Of a stretch of 37,198 nucleotides of DNA, positions 25,941 through 33,760 are shown one piece after another. A program made the translations under genes and the position numbers. How positions within the stretch are numbered: position 1 is the stretch's first letter; each line of letters starts with the position of its first letter. The DNA is from Gemmatales bacterium (lineage in GTDB: Bacteria > Planctomycetota > Planctomycetia > Gemmatales > HRBIN36). The notes beneath the pieces are model-generated. The model was not told where the DNA came from. It searched no databases and worked only from the letters and a program-made list of their open reading frames with translations. The stretch is from positions 1 to 37,198 of the forward strand of contig JANWWR010000015.1 in assembly GCA_025055835.1 (NCBI GenBank), in the 5' to 3' direction.

Positions 25941-26943
25941 GTCGGGATGCACAGAAGCCACCGCAACACCCCGGCGAAAGTGGCTCGGACTGGTTGCCCG
26001 TCTGGTCATCGGCCTCGGCATTCTGGCCTGGCTGATCCATCGCACGGACTGGGAGCCGCTGGCGCTGATTGTCGGAGGCGCTCGTCTGGACCTGTGTCTG
26101 GCCGCTCTGGGGCTGTATTGCCTCGCCCAGGTGATCAGCAGTTATCGATGGAAACTCCTGGCCCAGGCGGTCGGGTTCACCACGCCCTTGCACCGTCTGA
26201 TCGCCCTGTATTTCGTGGGCATGTTCTTCAATCTCTTCCTGCCCACCTCGATGGGCGGCGATGTGGTGCGGGCCTGGCTGCTGGCCGGGAAACCGGGCCG
26301 ACGCTGGCCAGCCATCCTCAGCGTCTTCAGCGAGCGCTTCGCGGGACTGATGATGCTGCTGCTTCTGGCCTGTCTCGCTTCCCTGGTCAATGTTCGCGTG
26401 CTGCCGTGGTGGTCGCTTCTTCTGGTCTGGGGAGCAACTGCCGGGGGCTTCCTCTTCGTGCTCCTTTTGCCCCTGCTGGGCCGACGTTTTCAGCGCTTCC
26501 GTGAAATGACCCATGCTCTGAGCCTGTATCGCAGTCAGCATCGCACGCTAGCCGTGGTTTCGGGCTTATCTTTGCTTGTCCAGATTGCAGGTATCTTGCA
26601 GGTGTGGATTCTCAGCCAAGCCTTGGGACTGGACGCTCCGTGGACCACCCTGGCCGTCGTCGTGCCGCTGGTGACGCTGCTGACCATGTTGCCAATAAGC
26701 GTTAACGGCGTCGGTGTTCGTGAGGCGTTTCTGATGTTGTTGCTGGCTCCAGTCGGCGTCTCAGAGGCTCAGGCCGTGGCGCTTGGCCTCTTGTGGCTGG
26801 CCATGCTCGCCACCGCGAGCCTGCTGGGGGGAATCGTTTTCGTCGTGGGAGGTTTCACGCAACTGTACAGGGAGGAACAGCGTGGACCTGTCTGTGGTCA
26901 TTCCGATCAAGGACGAACGGGACAATCTGCGTCCGCTGCATGA
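25933..26943 (+). CDS. Lysylphosphatidylglycerol synthase TM region/UPF0104-type integral membrane protein
   Basis: An integral membrane protein of 336 residues with about eight hydrophobic helices, of the LPG_synthase_TM (UPF0104, AglD-like) family. Family marks are FFNLFLPTSMGGDVVRAWLL, SVFSERFAGLMMLLLLA and LPISVNGVGVREAFLMLLL. It lacks the cytoplasmic aminoacyl-transferase domain of MprF, so it is not a full lysyl-PG synthase; a role in lipid-linked substrate handling or flipping is inferred. The start is GTG 25933, 9 bp after GGAGGTGA (25916-25923); an in-frame TTG at 25927 is only 3 bp from that site. The start overlaps the phosphatase stop by 8 bp. The 3' end overlaps the GT2 gene by 62 bp, so the last 20 residues are encoded in two frames. 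Confidence 0.85.
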   Translation: MNESGCTEATATPRRKWLGLVARLVIGLGILAWLIHRTDWEPLALIVGGARLDLCLAALGLYCLAQVISSYRWKLLAQAVGFTTPLHRLIALYFVGMFFNLFLPTSMGGDVVRAWLLAGKPGRRWPAILSVFSERFAGLMMLLLLACLASLVNVRVLPWWSLLLVWGATAGGFLFVLLLPLLGRRFQRFREMTHALSLYRSQHRTLAVVSGLSLLVQIAGILQVWILSQALGLDAPWTTLAVVVPLVTLLTMLPISVNGVGVREAFLMLLLAPVGVSEAQAVALGLLWLAMLATASLLGGIVFVVGGFTQLYREEQRGPVCGHSDQGRTGQSASAA

Positions 26944-27856
26944 ACAACTGCTCCGCGCCCTGGAACCGCTCGGGCTGGAGTTCGAAATCATCCTGGTGGA
27001 CGACGGCAGCAGCGACGGCTCCGCCGAGGTCATGGCCGAACTGGCCGCCGCCGATCCCCGCGTCAAGGTCGTGCAGCTTCGCCGCAACTACGGCCAGACC
27101 CCGGCTCTGCGGGCTGGGATCGACTGCTCTTCCGGCGACGTGATCGTAACCCTGGACGGCGATTTGCAGAACGATCCCGCCGACATTCCCGAACTGCTCG
27201 CCCGGCTCCGTGAAGGGTACGATGTGGTCCTCGGTTGGCGAAAGGACCGCAAGGACGCCCTGTGGCACCGCAAGATTCCCAGCTGGATCGCTAACGCTCT
27301 CATTCGCTGGGTGACAAAGGTGCCTTCTCAAGACATGGGCTGCACCTTGCGGGCCTTGCGGCGTCAGGCGGCCGAGGAGCTTTCGCTCTACGGCGAGATG
27401 CACCGCTTCATCCCCGTGCTGGTTCACAACAGCGGCCATCGCATCACGCAGATTCCGGTGCGGCATCATCCCCGCCGGTTCGGCAAGACGAAGTACAATT
27501 TGTCCAGGACTATCCGCGTACTGTTGGACCTCATCACCGTCAAGTTTCTCGATGCCTATCTGACCCGGCCGATGCACGTCTTCGGCACCGGTGGGCTGCT
27601 GTGCATCGCGGCCGGCTTTCTGACGCTGTTCGTCGTCATCCTCGGGAAGCTGCTGTGGTCGGAAGACATGACCGGCAATCCGCTCTTGCTTTTGAGCGTG
27701 ATGCTGACGGTCATCGGCGCGCAATTCATCTCGATGGGACTGCTTGGCGAAATGATCGCCCGGACCTATTTCGAGAGCCAGGGCAAGACTGCCTACATGA
27801 TCCGCCGCACAATCAACCTCGATCACCCGACGCGATCCAAGCAACGGGCCGCCTAG
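26882..27856 (+). CDS. GT2 glycosyltransferase, polyprenyl-phosphate sugar synthase type (DPMS/ArnC/GtrB-like)
   Basis: Transfers a sugar from a nucleotide donor to polyprenyl phosphate at the cytoplasmic membrane face. The 324 residues have a GT-A domain with LSVVIPIKDERDNL, ILVDDGSSDGS, TLDGDLQNDP (DxD-type metal site) and DMGCTLRALRR. FGKTKYNLSR follows, and then two transmembrane helices (about 230-255 and 268-295), the layout of GtrB and ArnC. The start is GTG 26882, supported by GGAGGAA at 26871-26877; an upstream ATG at 26783 lies deep in the previous gene and gives a nonsensical N-terminus. It is the third gene of the phosphatase/flippase/GT2 unit. Its TAG stop overlaps the TAG stop of the convergent DUF4013 gene within CTAG. 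Confidence 0.9.
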   Translation: MDLSVVIPIKDERDNLRPLHEQLLRALEPLGLEFEIILVDDGSSDGSAEVMAELAAADPRVKVVQLRRNYGQTPALRAGIDCSSGDVIVTLDGDLQNDPADIPELLARLREGYDVVLGWRKDRKDALWHRKIPSWIANALIRWVTKVPSQDMGCTLRALRRQAAEELSLYGEMHRFIPVLVHNSGHRITQIPVRHHPRRFGKTKYNLSRTIRVLLDLITVKFLDAYLTRPMHVFGTGGLLCIAAGFLTLFVVILGKLLWSEDMTGNPLLLLSVMLTVIGAQFISMGLLGEMIARTYFESQGKTAYMIRRTINLDHPTRSKQRAA

Positions 27857-28608
27857 GTGGGGTAGCCTTCGGAATCTTCGGCGATCTCCTCCGGCATCAG
27901 AGGCGACGCCTGGGACGGCATCGGTTTGAGCGGAACCGGTTCACCGCCCCGTTGCAGGTAGAGTTCATAGAGCTGGAAGAAAAGGTGATACTGAGCGATC
28001 AGGATCAGAACCGCCGCAGGAATGATCCCGACGCAGCACAGCATCAGGCCGACAGCCATGACAGCCAACCCGGTGAAGAGGATAAACACCAGCGACAGCA
28101 GAACTTCTCCGCCGACCAGCCGCAGGAAACTCAGGAGGTAACCAGGGGAGAAACCTACCTTAAAGTCCTGTTGCAACCCGCAGCGTACGACAACCGGGTA
28201 GCGGAGGATTATCATGAGGATCACCAACGCCAGGACCACCACAACGACAGTGATGGTCACCCCGATCGCCAATTCCGCGGAAACAACCCCTTGGTCCTGG
28301 AGAACCCAAACGAAAATCACTCCGAGGTAACCCAGAAGATAGGGGATGGTGAAAAGCATGCTAAGTACGAAATCGGCCAGGAACGGCCAGATGCCCCGGA
28401 GAAGATACTCAAGGAACTGATTGAAATCGAAGTCCGGGACTTCCTCGTCCGATCCCCGTCGGTGCATACGTTCGATCATCTGGAACATGTAGCCGCTCAG
28501 GGTGATTTGTCCAATTACCGGAATCACTAAGCAGAGGGACAACAGCAGGAGATTCCGCGCCCAGTTCGGTGACTGGAAAAAGAAAGAATAGGCTCTCAAG
28601 TAGCGCAT
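27853..28608 (-). CDS. DUF4013 family integral membrane protein
   Basis: A 251-residue membrane protein with about five or six hydrophobic segments: 18-42, 72-103, 110-137, and a long hydrophobic pair from about 165 to 215. It starts MRYLRAYSFFFQSPNWARN, and the loop ITLSGYMFQMIERMHRRGSDEEVPDFDF is typical of DUF4013. The last 35 residues are acidic and proline-rich. The family has no known biochemical role. The gene is divergent from lptB (192 bp apart) and convergent with the GT2 gene, sharing the CTAG stop overlap. A contribution to envelope functions is only a guess from its neighbours. Confidence 0.8.
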   Translation of the reverse strand: MRYLRAYSFFFQSPNWARNLLLLSLCLVIPVIGQITLSGYMFQMIERMHRRGSDEEVPDFDFNQFLEYLLRGIWPFLADFVLSMLFTIPYLLGYLGVIFVWVLQDQGVVSAELAIGVTITVVVVVLALVILMIILRYPVVVRCGLQQDFKVGFSPGYLLSFLRLVGGEVLLSLVFILFTGLAVMAVGLMLCCVGIIPAAVLILIAQYHLFFQLYELYLQRGGEPVPLKPMPSQASPLMPEEIAEDSEGYPT

Positions 28609-28731
28609 GCATGGTCTCCTGGCGGCATCGGTGTACGGAATGGGCCCAAGACGTATGCCGCGAATTATACTGTCCTCCCTCCTTTGGTTCGTCTCGCAAG
28701 TTCGTTCATTTTCTCCAAAGCACGTTTGGGC

Positions 28732-28760
28732 TTGTTCGATACCGGCATCTCGGCTATACG
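28732..28760 (+). promoter_or_regulatory. Possible lptB promoter
   Basis: TTGTTC (28732-28737) and TATACG (28755-28760) are separated by 17 bp, with 3 and 4 consensus matches. The start would be near 28767, with a 33-nt leader to the ATG at 28800 and GAGGA (28789-28793) as ribosome-binding site. Confidence 0.4.
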
Positions 28761-28799
28761 CTGGGGCCGAGCGTAGCCAGGGATCGGCGAGGACTCAGC

Positions 28800-29912
28800 A
28801 TGGCATTGCTCGAAGTGCGGGGACTGGTCAAGATCTACGGTCGTCGCAAGGTCGTTAATGGCGTCAGCTTCGAGGTCAACGCGGGGGAAGTGGTCGGGTT
28901 GCTTGGGCCTAATGGTGCGGGCAAGACGACCAGCTTCCGCATGACGACCGGCATGGTGACGCCCAACGCTGGCAGGGTCTTCTTCAACGGCAAGGATGTG
29001 ACCCACTGGCCAATGTACCGCCGGGCACGCCTCGGCATGGGGTATCTCTCGCAAGAGAGCAGCATCTTTCGCCGCTTGACCGTCGAGGAGAACATCCTGG
29101 CGATTCTCGAAGCGATGCCGGCGTCGCGGAGCCTGGGACGACGACTCACCGCCAAAGAACGACGGGAACGGACTGACCAGGCGTTGGAGGAGTTCGGGCT
29201 GACCCGCGTTCGTAAAAGCATTGCGTCGCTGTTGTCCGGCGGCGAAAAAAGGCGGTTGGAGATCGCCCGTTGTCTGGTCTGCGAACCGCTGCTCATTTTG
29301 CTCGATGAGCCGTTCACCGGCATCGACCCGATCACGATCAACGAAATCCAGGGCATTGTGCGTCGGTTGCGGGCTAATGGCATCGGTCTGCTGCTGACGG
29401 ATCACAACGTCCGCGAAGCCCTGAAGATCACCGACCGCAGCTACGTCATCACCGATGGCGTGGTCGAGGCCCACGGTACGCCGGAGGAGATCGTTCGCAA
29501 TCCGCTCGTAATCGCTCGCTACCTGGGCCGAGAGTTTGCCGAGGAAACCTTGGCACGTCAGGCCAGCTTGTCCTTCACGCCATCCCGCTCCGAGATGCTC
29601 ACCCATCTGGCCGTTTCAGCCGCCACGCCGCAATCGCTCTCGGAACCGGAACGACTCCGGGCATTGATTGAGCAACTGGCCGAGTCTCACCGCGAACAGG
29701 CCATGCGGGAGCTGGAGGCCTGCGGAGTCTCGGCGGTGCCGATCCTTGTCGAGGCTCTGGAGCGGCGAAATGTCGAAGTCCGCCGGGCCGCTTACGAAGT
29801 GCTGCGGCGTGTTGTGCCGGGTGTCGCTCCGTTCGATCCTTACGCCCCTGAAGCTCAGCGGCTCGTGCAGATCGCTCAGATTCGGGAAGGCTGGCTTCGC
29901 CGCGCCGGCTGA
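28800..29912 (+). CDS. lptB: LptB-type lipopolysaccharide export ABC ATPase with HEAT-like C-terminal extension
   Basis: Cytoplasmic ATPase expected to power LptFG-dependent extraction of LPS. Residues 1-245 are a full LptB-like domain: Walker A GPNGAGKT (37-44), Q-loop YLSQESSIFRRLTVEENI, signature LSGGE (145-149), Walker B LLILLDEPFTGIDP and switch histidine H202 in LLTDHNVREAL. About 125 extra residues follow (246-370), absent from normal LptB (about 240 residues). They contain helical repeats (about 286-340: ERLRALIEQLAESHREQAM, SAVPILVEALERRNVEVRRAAYEVLRRV) like one or two HEAT units. I chose ATG 28800, with GAGGA upstream; an in-frame extension to 28569 is not family-like. No lptA, lptC, lptF or lptG genes are adjacent. 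Confidence 0.88.
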   Translation: MALLEVRGLVKIYGRRKVVNGVSFEVNAGEVVGLLGPNGAGKTTSFRMTTGMVTPNAGRVFFNGKDVTHWPMYRRARLGMGYLSQESSIFRRLTVEENILAILEAMPASRSLGRRLTAKERRERTDQALEEFGLTRVRKSIASLLSGGEKRRLEIARCLVCEPLLILLDEPFTGIDPITINEIQGIVRRLRANGIGLLLTDHNVREALKITDRSYVITDGVVEAHGTPEEIVRNPLVIARYLGREFAEETLARQASLSFTPSRSEMLTHLAVSAATPQSLSEPERLRALIEQLAESHREQAMRELEACGVSAVPILVEALERRNVEVRRAAYEVLRRVVPGVAPFDPYAPEAQRLVQIAQIREGWLRRAG

Positions 29913-29950
29913 CCGCCGAGAACTCTTCCGAACCTGCCCACCTTGTTGCC

Positions 29951-30568
29951 TCAGTCCGACCAGAGCAGGGGGGCCAGGGGAATCGTAACTCGGCGGCTTT
30001 CGGGCCGATCCGGGAACAGTTCGAGCCATGCAAATTCATCGTTGAGCCGAAGTGACTCGGACGTGATTCTTCGAAGCAAAGAGGGATCCGCTAGCCAGTC
30101 CTTGAGATCCAAGGAGCGGCGAAAGGAGTGCCGTTGACCCGGATAGGCCGTCAGTTCCACCACCGAGCCTTTGAGCCGAAACGATAACCAACCATTGACG
30201 ATCATGAAGGACACCCAGTCGGCCTCAATACGTTGCCGCTCCCGCTGGCATGCCTCGCGCAGCGCTTTCAGTACCTTGGCGGGTATCCCCGGTTCTGGTT
30301 GGAACACACGCTTTCCCCTGTCTTCCAGCCAGACTTTGTACCCCAGGTGCAAATGCTGGCGATCCACGATTTGAAGATGCATCCGAGGCTCTTCGCGGGA
30401 ATACCAGCCCCAGTGGTATCCCGGAGGCACATCACGCAGGATGACGGGCATGGCATCGGCTTCGCATGTCGAAGAGGATCGAGCCATCTTCCTATCCCGC
30501 GTGACCATGATTTCCGATTTGCAGGCAAGCCGGAAGGTCTTGGGACCGCCTCGCAGACCGGCGGGCAT
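29951..30568 (-). CDS. Unknown protein, 205 residues
   Basis: I do not recognise this protein. It is soluble, with no signal peptide or membrane segment, rich in Arg and Trp. Its middle (about 40-100) has PVILRDVPPGYHWGWYSREE, then LGYKVWLEDRGKRVFQPE, and a helical stretch KVLKALREACQRERQRIEADWVSFMIVNGW, ending in a beta-rich tail. Its ATG overlaps the stop codon of the upstream secreted-protein gene (TGATG), so it is translationally coupled and last in the asd operon. Shorter starts at 30487 or 30451 would remove a poorly conserved-looking N-terminus. The two tail-end genes may act together (inference). It converges with lptB over 38 bp. Confidence 0.65.
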   Translation of the reverse strand: MPAGLRGGPKTFRLACKSEIMVTRDRKMARSSSTCEADAMPVILRDVPPGYHWGWYSREEPRMHLQIVDRQHLHLGYKVWLEDRGKRVFQPEPGIPAKVLKALREACQRERQRIEADWVSFMIVNGWLSFRLKGSVVELTAYPGQRHSFRRSLDLKDWLADPSLLRRITSESLRLNDEFAWLELFPDRPESRRVTIPLAPLLWSD

Positions 30569-32454
30569 CAACCCGAAACGCGGTCGATCCAGGCTGCCAC
30601 TTCCTCATTGAGTTTGATAAGTTCCTCGGCCAGGCGCGCGATGGCGTCGATCTGCTCCTGAACGTCTTCGCCATTGGACGTGCCGAGTTGATCGCGCAGC
30701 GCCGCCAACCTCTGGAGGTGCTCCTGATTGGTCTTGAACAGCCGGTAGCCGGTGAAGAAGTCATCCGCACCCACCAGCGTCTTGAAGTGATTGCGGACGG
30801 TCTCGAGTCCCTTCTCCAAGGCCTCGCCCTCGACTTTGCCCCATTCCTCGAAAATGAATCGGCGAGCCTGGGCGTGCTGCGGGTTCTTGATCTGCCAGGC
30901 CCGGCGAATCTTTTCCAGCCGTTCCTTGACCTCGGGCTGGTTGTCGTCGAGCTTGAGGGACTCCTCGTAGGCAGCGATGGCGGCGGGAGCATCGAAGGCG
31001 CGATCGGCCAAGCGGGCCCGTTTGAGGGCGACCTTGGCCGGGGTCGGGTTCTCGACCTCCTCGGCGAATTCTGCAAACGCTTTCGATTTGGCCCGCAAAG
31101 CGGCCAGCGCTTTTTGCCCGCGAGCCATAGCGGCATCGAGAATCTGTTGCGGCGCGCCCCGACCGGCATCGCGGACTTCTTCCAGTTCTCGAGCCAGTTG
31201 CTCAATGTCGATCTGATGTCGAGCCGCGATCTCCTTGGCCTTGGCCGCCGCTGCCTGTTCGCCGCTTTTGGCAATGATTTCCCGCACCTGGGCCGCTTCA
31301 TTGTCCATGTTCAGGTCGAACTCCCGTACTTGCCGATTCCATTGGCGATTGCGGTATTCGAGCCGGGCCAGAGCGTCGGCTTCCTGACTCCCGGACAGCG
31401 GATACTCGATCACGCCGTCGCTCAGAAGCGGGAACGGCACCTCGGCCCGATCCACGCCGGCGATGCTAAGCCGGACGAAGACCACGTTCTTGTAGGTGTC
31501 CTTGGTGCGGACCCGGCCGCGGGCATCGGTGGTCAGTTCCTCGGATTGCAGGGCCTCGAAACCCGAAGGAAAGACCTTGACGCCACAGCCGGCGAGAGGT
31601 TCGCGGGTGACGGCATCCACGACCCGCAATTGCAAAGGAGCACGGGTCGTGCCCAGTTTCAAGGCCCGATAACCGAGCAGCTGGCGATCCGGCTTCGTCT
31701 TGATCGGATCGCGGTAGCGGCTGAACAGCCGGGTCGTGCATTCGCCCTGTCGCACGTCGGAGACGACCAGGTAGGCGTCGGGAACGGGGATGCCTTGTGG
31801 TTTGCCTTCCGGTCCCAAGCGGATTTCGGACAGGGCGAAGACCTCGCCAGTGCGGACGGCCACGGACTCCGGGTCGTTCAATCCGGTGCCCTTGAGCAGC
31901 AGTTGCACGGTGCGGATATCCACCCGGCCGACCTGGCCGACCATGCCGAAGTCCTGGGCCACCGTCAGCGCCACCAGACGAGCGACCCACTGGCGATCCG
32001 GCGTATGGGCTTTTCGCAGCGGACTGATGAGCGCCGTCGAACCGTCCACCTGGCGGGCCTGCACCGTGTACTGGCCTTCCTCATAACCGACTCGGACGAA
32101 ATGGACCTTGGTGTCGTCGATGTTGTATTTCCGGTTGTCCAAGGTGCTCCAGCCGCGCTGAAGGATGTCCTGCATGAGCGGATGGTCCGGCTCAGCTTCG
32201 ACCTTGCACAAGTCGCCGAGGTCACGCTGAAGCGCGTCACGAACTTCATCCCGGACCCGGGCGGCGAATACCGGCGTCAGCAGGGGATGCGTGTCCACGT
32301 GGATCACCAGGGTCAGGCGGTAAGGCGATTTGCTCCATTCCTGAACAGCCGAGGCGAAGGCGGATGCCGGTCCTGAAGGCGGCTGCTGACATAGTCCTGT
32401 CACGGGCAAGGAAGCGACGCCGAGAACCAAAACCACGGGCCAGAAGCGTTTCAT
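30568..32454 (-). CDS. Secreted protein with Ig-like/CarboxypepD_reg-like segment and long helical C-terminus
   Basis: A 628-residue protein I cannot assign to a named family. An N-terminal signal peptide (1-22, MKRFWPVVLVLGVASLPVTG) indicates export. The region about 30-260 is mixed alpha/beta. About 270-335 has LQLRVVDAVTREPLAGCGVKVFP ... TTDARGRVRTKD, like a carboxypeptidase-regulatory beta-sandwich. From about 385 to the end it is almost entirely helical, with coiled-coil character and one TPR-like stretch (RAFDAPAAIAAYEESLKLDDNQ). No enzyme motif is seen. It starts 10 bp after aroA, with AAGGA just behind the aroA stop, and is coupled to the following unknown gene. A periplasmic scaffold or surface role is possible, but this is speculation. 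Confidence 0.75.
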   Translation of the reverse strand: MKRFWPVVLVLGVASLPVTGLCQQPPSGPASAFASAVQEWSKSPYRLTLVIHVDTHPLLTPVFAARVRDEVRDALQRDLGDLCKVEAEPDHPLMQDILQRGWSTLDNRKYNIDDTKVHFVRVGYEEGQYTVQARQVDGSTALISPLRKAHTPDRQWVARLVALTVAQDFGMVGQVGRVDIRTVQLLLKGTGLNDPESVAVRTGEVFALSEIRLGPEGKPQGIPVPDAYLVVSDVRQGECTTRLFSRYRDPIKTKPDRQLLGYRALKLGTTRAPLQLRVVDAVTREPLAGCGVKVFPSGFEALQSEELTTDARGRVRTKDTYKNVVFVRLSIAGVDRAEVPFPLLSDGVIEYPLSGSQEADALARLEYRNRQWNRQVREFDLNMDNEAAQVREIIAKSGEQAAAAKAKEIAARHQIDIEQLARELEEVRDAGRGAPQQILDAAMARGQKALAALRAKSKAFAEFAEEVENPTPAKVALKRARLADRAFDAPAAIAAYEESLKLDDNQPEVKERLEKIRRAWQIKNPQHAQARRFIFEEWGKVEGEALEKGLETVRNHFKTLVGADDFFTGYRLFKTNQEHLQRLAALRDQLGTSNGEDVQEQIDAIARLAEELIKLNEEVAAWIDRVSG

Positions 32455-32464
32455 GATCGTTCCT

Positions 32465-33760
32465 TCAGCGGCGAAGCTGTTCCAGATCGGCGAAGAATCC
32501 GGGATACGTCTTGGCGACGCACTTCGGATCGCGGACCGCCATGCCGGGGACCCGCAAACCCAGAAGGGCCAGGCTCATCGCCATGCGGTGGTCATTGTAA
32601 GTCTCGAAGACCGCAGGACGCAAGGGAGCAGGATGAACGGTCAGGCCGTCTTCCCGCTCCTCGACGCCGACGCCCGCCCGTCGCAACTCCGCAGCCAAGG
32701 CAGCCAGGCGGTCGGTTTCCTTGAGCCGGATGTGGGCGACGTTGCGAATGGTGGTTGGTCCTTCAGCGAAGCAGGCGACGACAGCCAGGGTCATGACGGT
32801 GTCGCTGATCGCGTTCATGTCGGCGTCGATGCCCCGCAGCGCTCCGCCGATCACCGTGATGCCCTCGGCCCCTCGCCGTACCGTGCAGCCCATCGCTTCC
32901 AGCAGATCAACGAAATGCACATCTCCCTGCAACCCGTCGTAAGGCAGCCCCGTGACGGTGACACTGCCGCCGGTGATCGCTGCCGCGGCGAAGAAGTAGC
33001 TGGCTGCCGAGGCGTCCGGCTCGATGGAATACTCCGCCGGGGCAGGATCGGTTGGCGGATGAAGAACGAACACGGGACCGGGAAGTTCTCTCACTTCCCG
33101 CACGCCGAATTGCCGCAGCATCGTCAAGGTCATTTGAACATAGGGCTGGGACACGAGCGGGCCGACGATCTCGATGCGGATCGTCCGCTGAGCCAGTGGC
33201 GCGGCCATGAGCAGTCCGCTCAGAAACTGGCTGCTGGTGTCGCCCCGCAGTCGCACCGTGCCCCCGCTCATTCCGTTCGCCTCGACGATCACCGGCGGGC
33301 AACCGTCGCCTCGCTCCGACCAGGCTCGCACCCCAAGTTGCTGAAGTGCGTCGAGTAGGTCCCTCATGGGCCGTTGCCGCATCCGCTCCACACCGTCGAG
33401 CCGATACCGTCCACGCCCCAGGGCGACCATCGCCGTCAGGAACCGCATCGTGGTCCCGGAGTTGGCACAGAACAAGTCGGCTTTCCGGACGGGAATTACC
33501 TCGGAACCAAGTGGACGGCTGACGCGGATTTGGCGGTTCTGCCAGTCCGGTTCGATGGCGAAGCCGAGCCGCCGCAATGCCTCGGCCATGACTTCGGTAT
33601 CTTCGCTTTGCAAAGCACCATGCAGAAGACATTCGGACTTGGCGTACAGAGCGGCGAGAACCATCGCCCGGTTCGTGATGCTCTTGGAGCCGGGCACGCG
33701 GACCACGGCATTTGGGGGTCGGTCGAGCGGTTGAATCGGCAATGGATCGGCAAGATTCAT
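32465..33760 (-). CDS. aroA: 3-phosphoshikimate 1-carboxyvinyltransferase (EPSP synthase)
   Basis: Sixth step of the shikimate pathway: joins PEP to shikimate-3-phosphate. The 431 residues show PGSKSITNRAMVLAAL (K26), the PEP-binding ANSGTTMRFLTA, ERMRQRPMRDLLDAL, SQFLSGLLMAAPLA, RLKETDRLAALAAELRRAG and YNDHRMAMSLALLG, all in family order. Where E. coli has GNAGTAMR this protein has ANSGTTMR, as in many other bacterial enzymes. The ATG overlaps the truA stop by 4 bp (ATGA). The next gene starts 10 bp after its stop. Confidence 0.96.
   Translation of the reverse strand: MNLADPLPIQPLDRPPNAVVRVPGSKSITNRAMVLAALYAKSECLLHGALQSEDTEVMAEALRRLGFAIEPDWQNRQIRVSRPLGSEVIPVRKADLFCANSGTTMRFLTAMVALGRGRYRLDGVERMRQRPMRDLLDALQQLGVRAWSERGDGCPPVIVEANGMSGGTVRLRGDTSSQFLSGLLMAAPLAQRTIRIEIVGPLVSQPYVQMTLTMLRQFGVREVRELPGPVFVLHPPTDPAPAEYSIEPDASAASYFFAAAAITGGSVTVTGLPYDGLQGDVHFVDLLEAMGCTVRRGAEGITVIGGALRGIDADMNAISDTVMTLAVVACFAEGPTTIRNVAHIRLKETDRLAALAAELRRAGVGVEEREDGLTVHPAPLRPAVFETYNDHRMAMSLALLGLRVPGMAVRDPKCVAKTYPGFFADLEQLRR

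Noticed and set aside
26783..26881. Upstream ATG for the GT2 glycosyltransferase
   Set aside because: The extra 33 residues are the out-of-frame reading of the upstream membrane protein, and the ribosome-binding site sits before the GTG at 26882.
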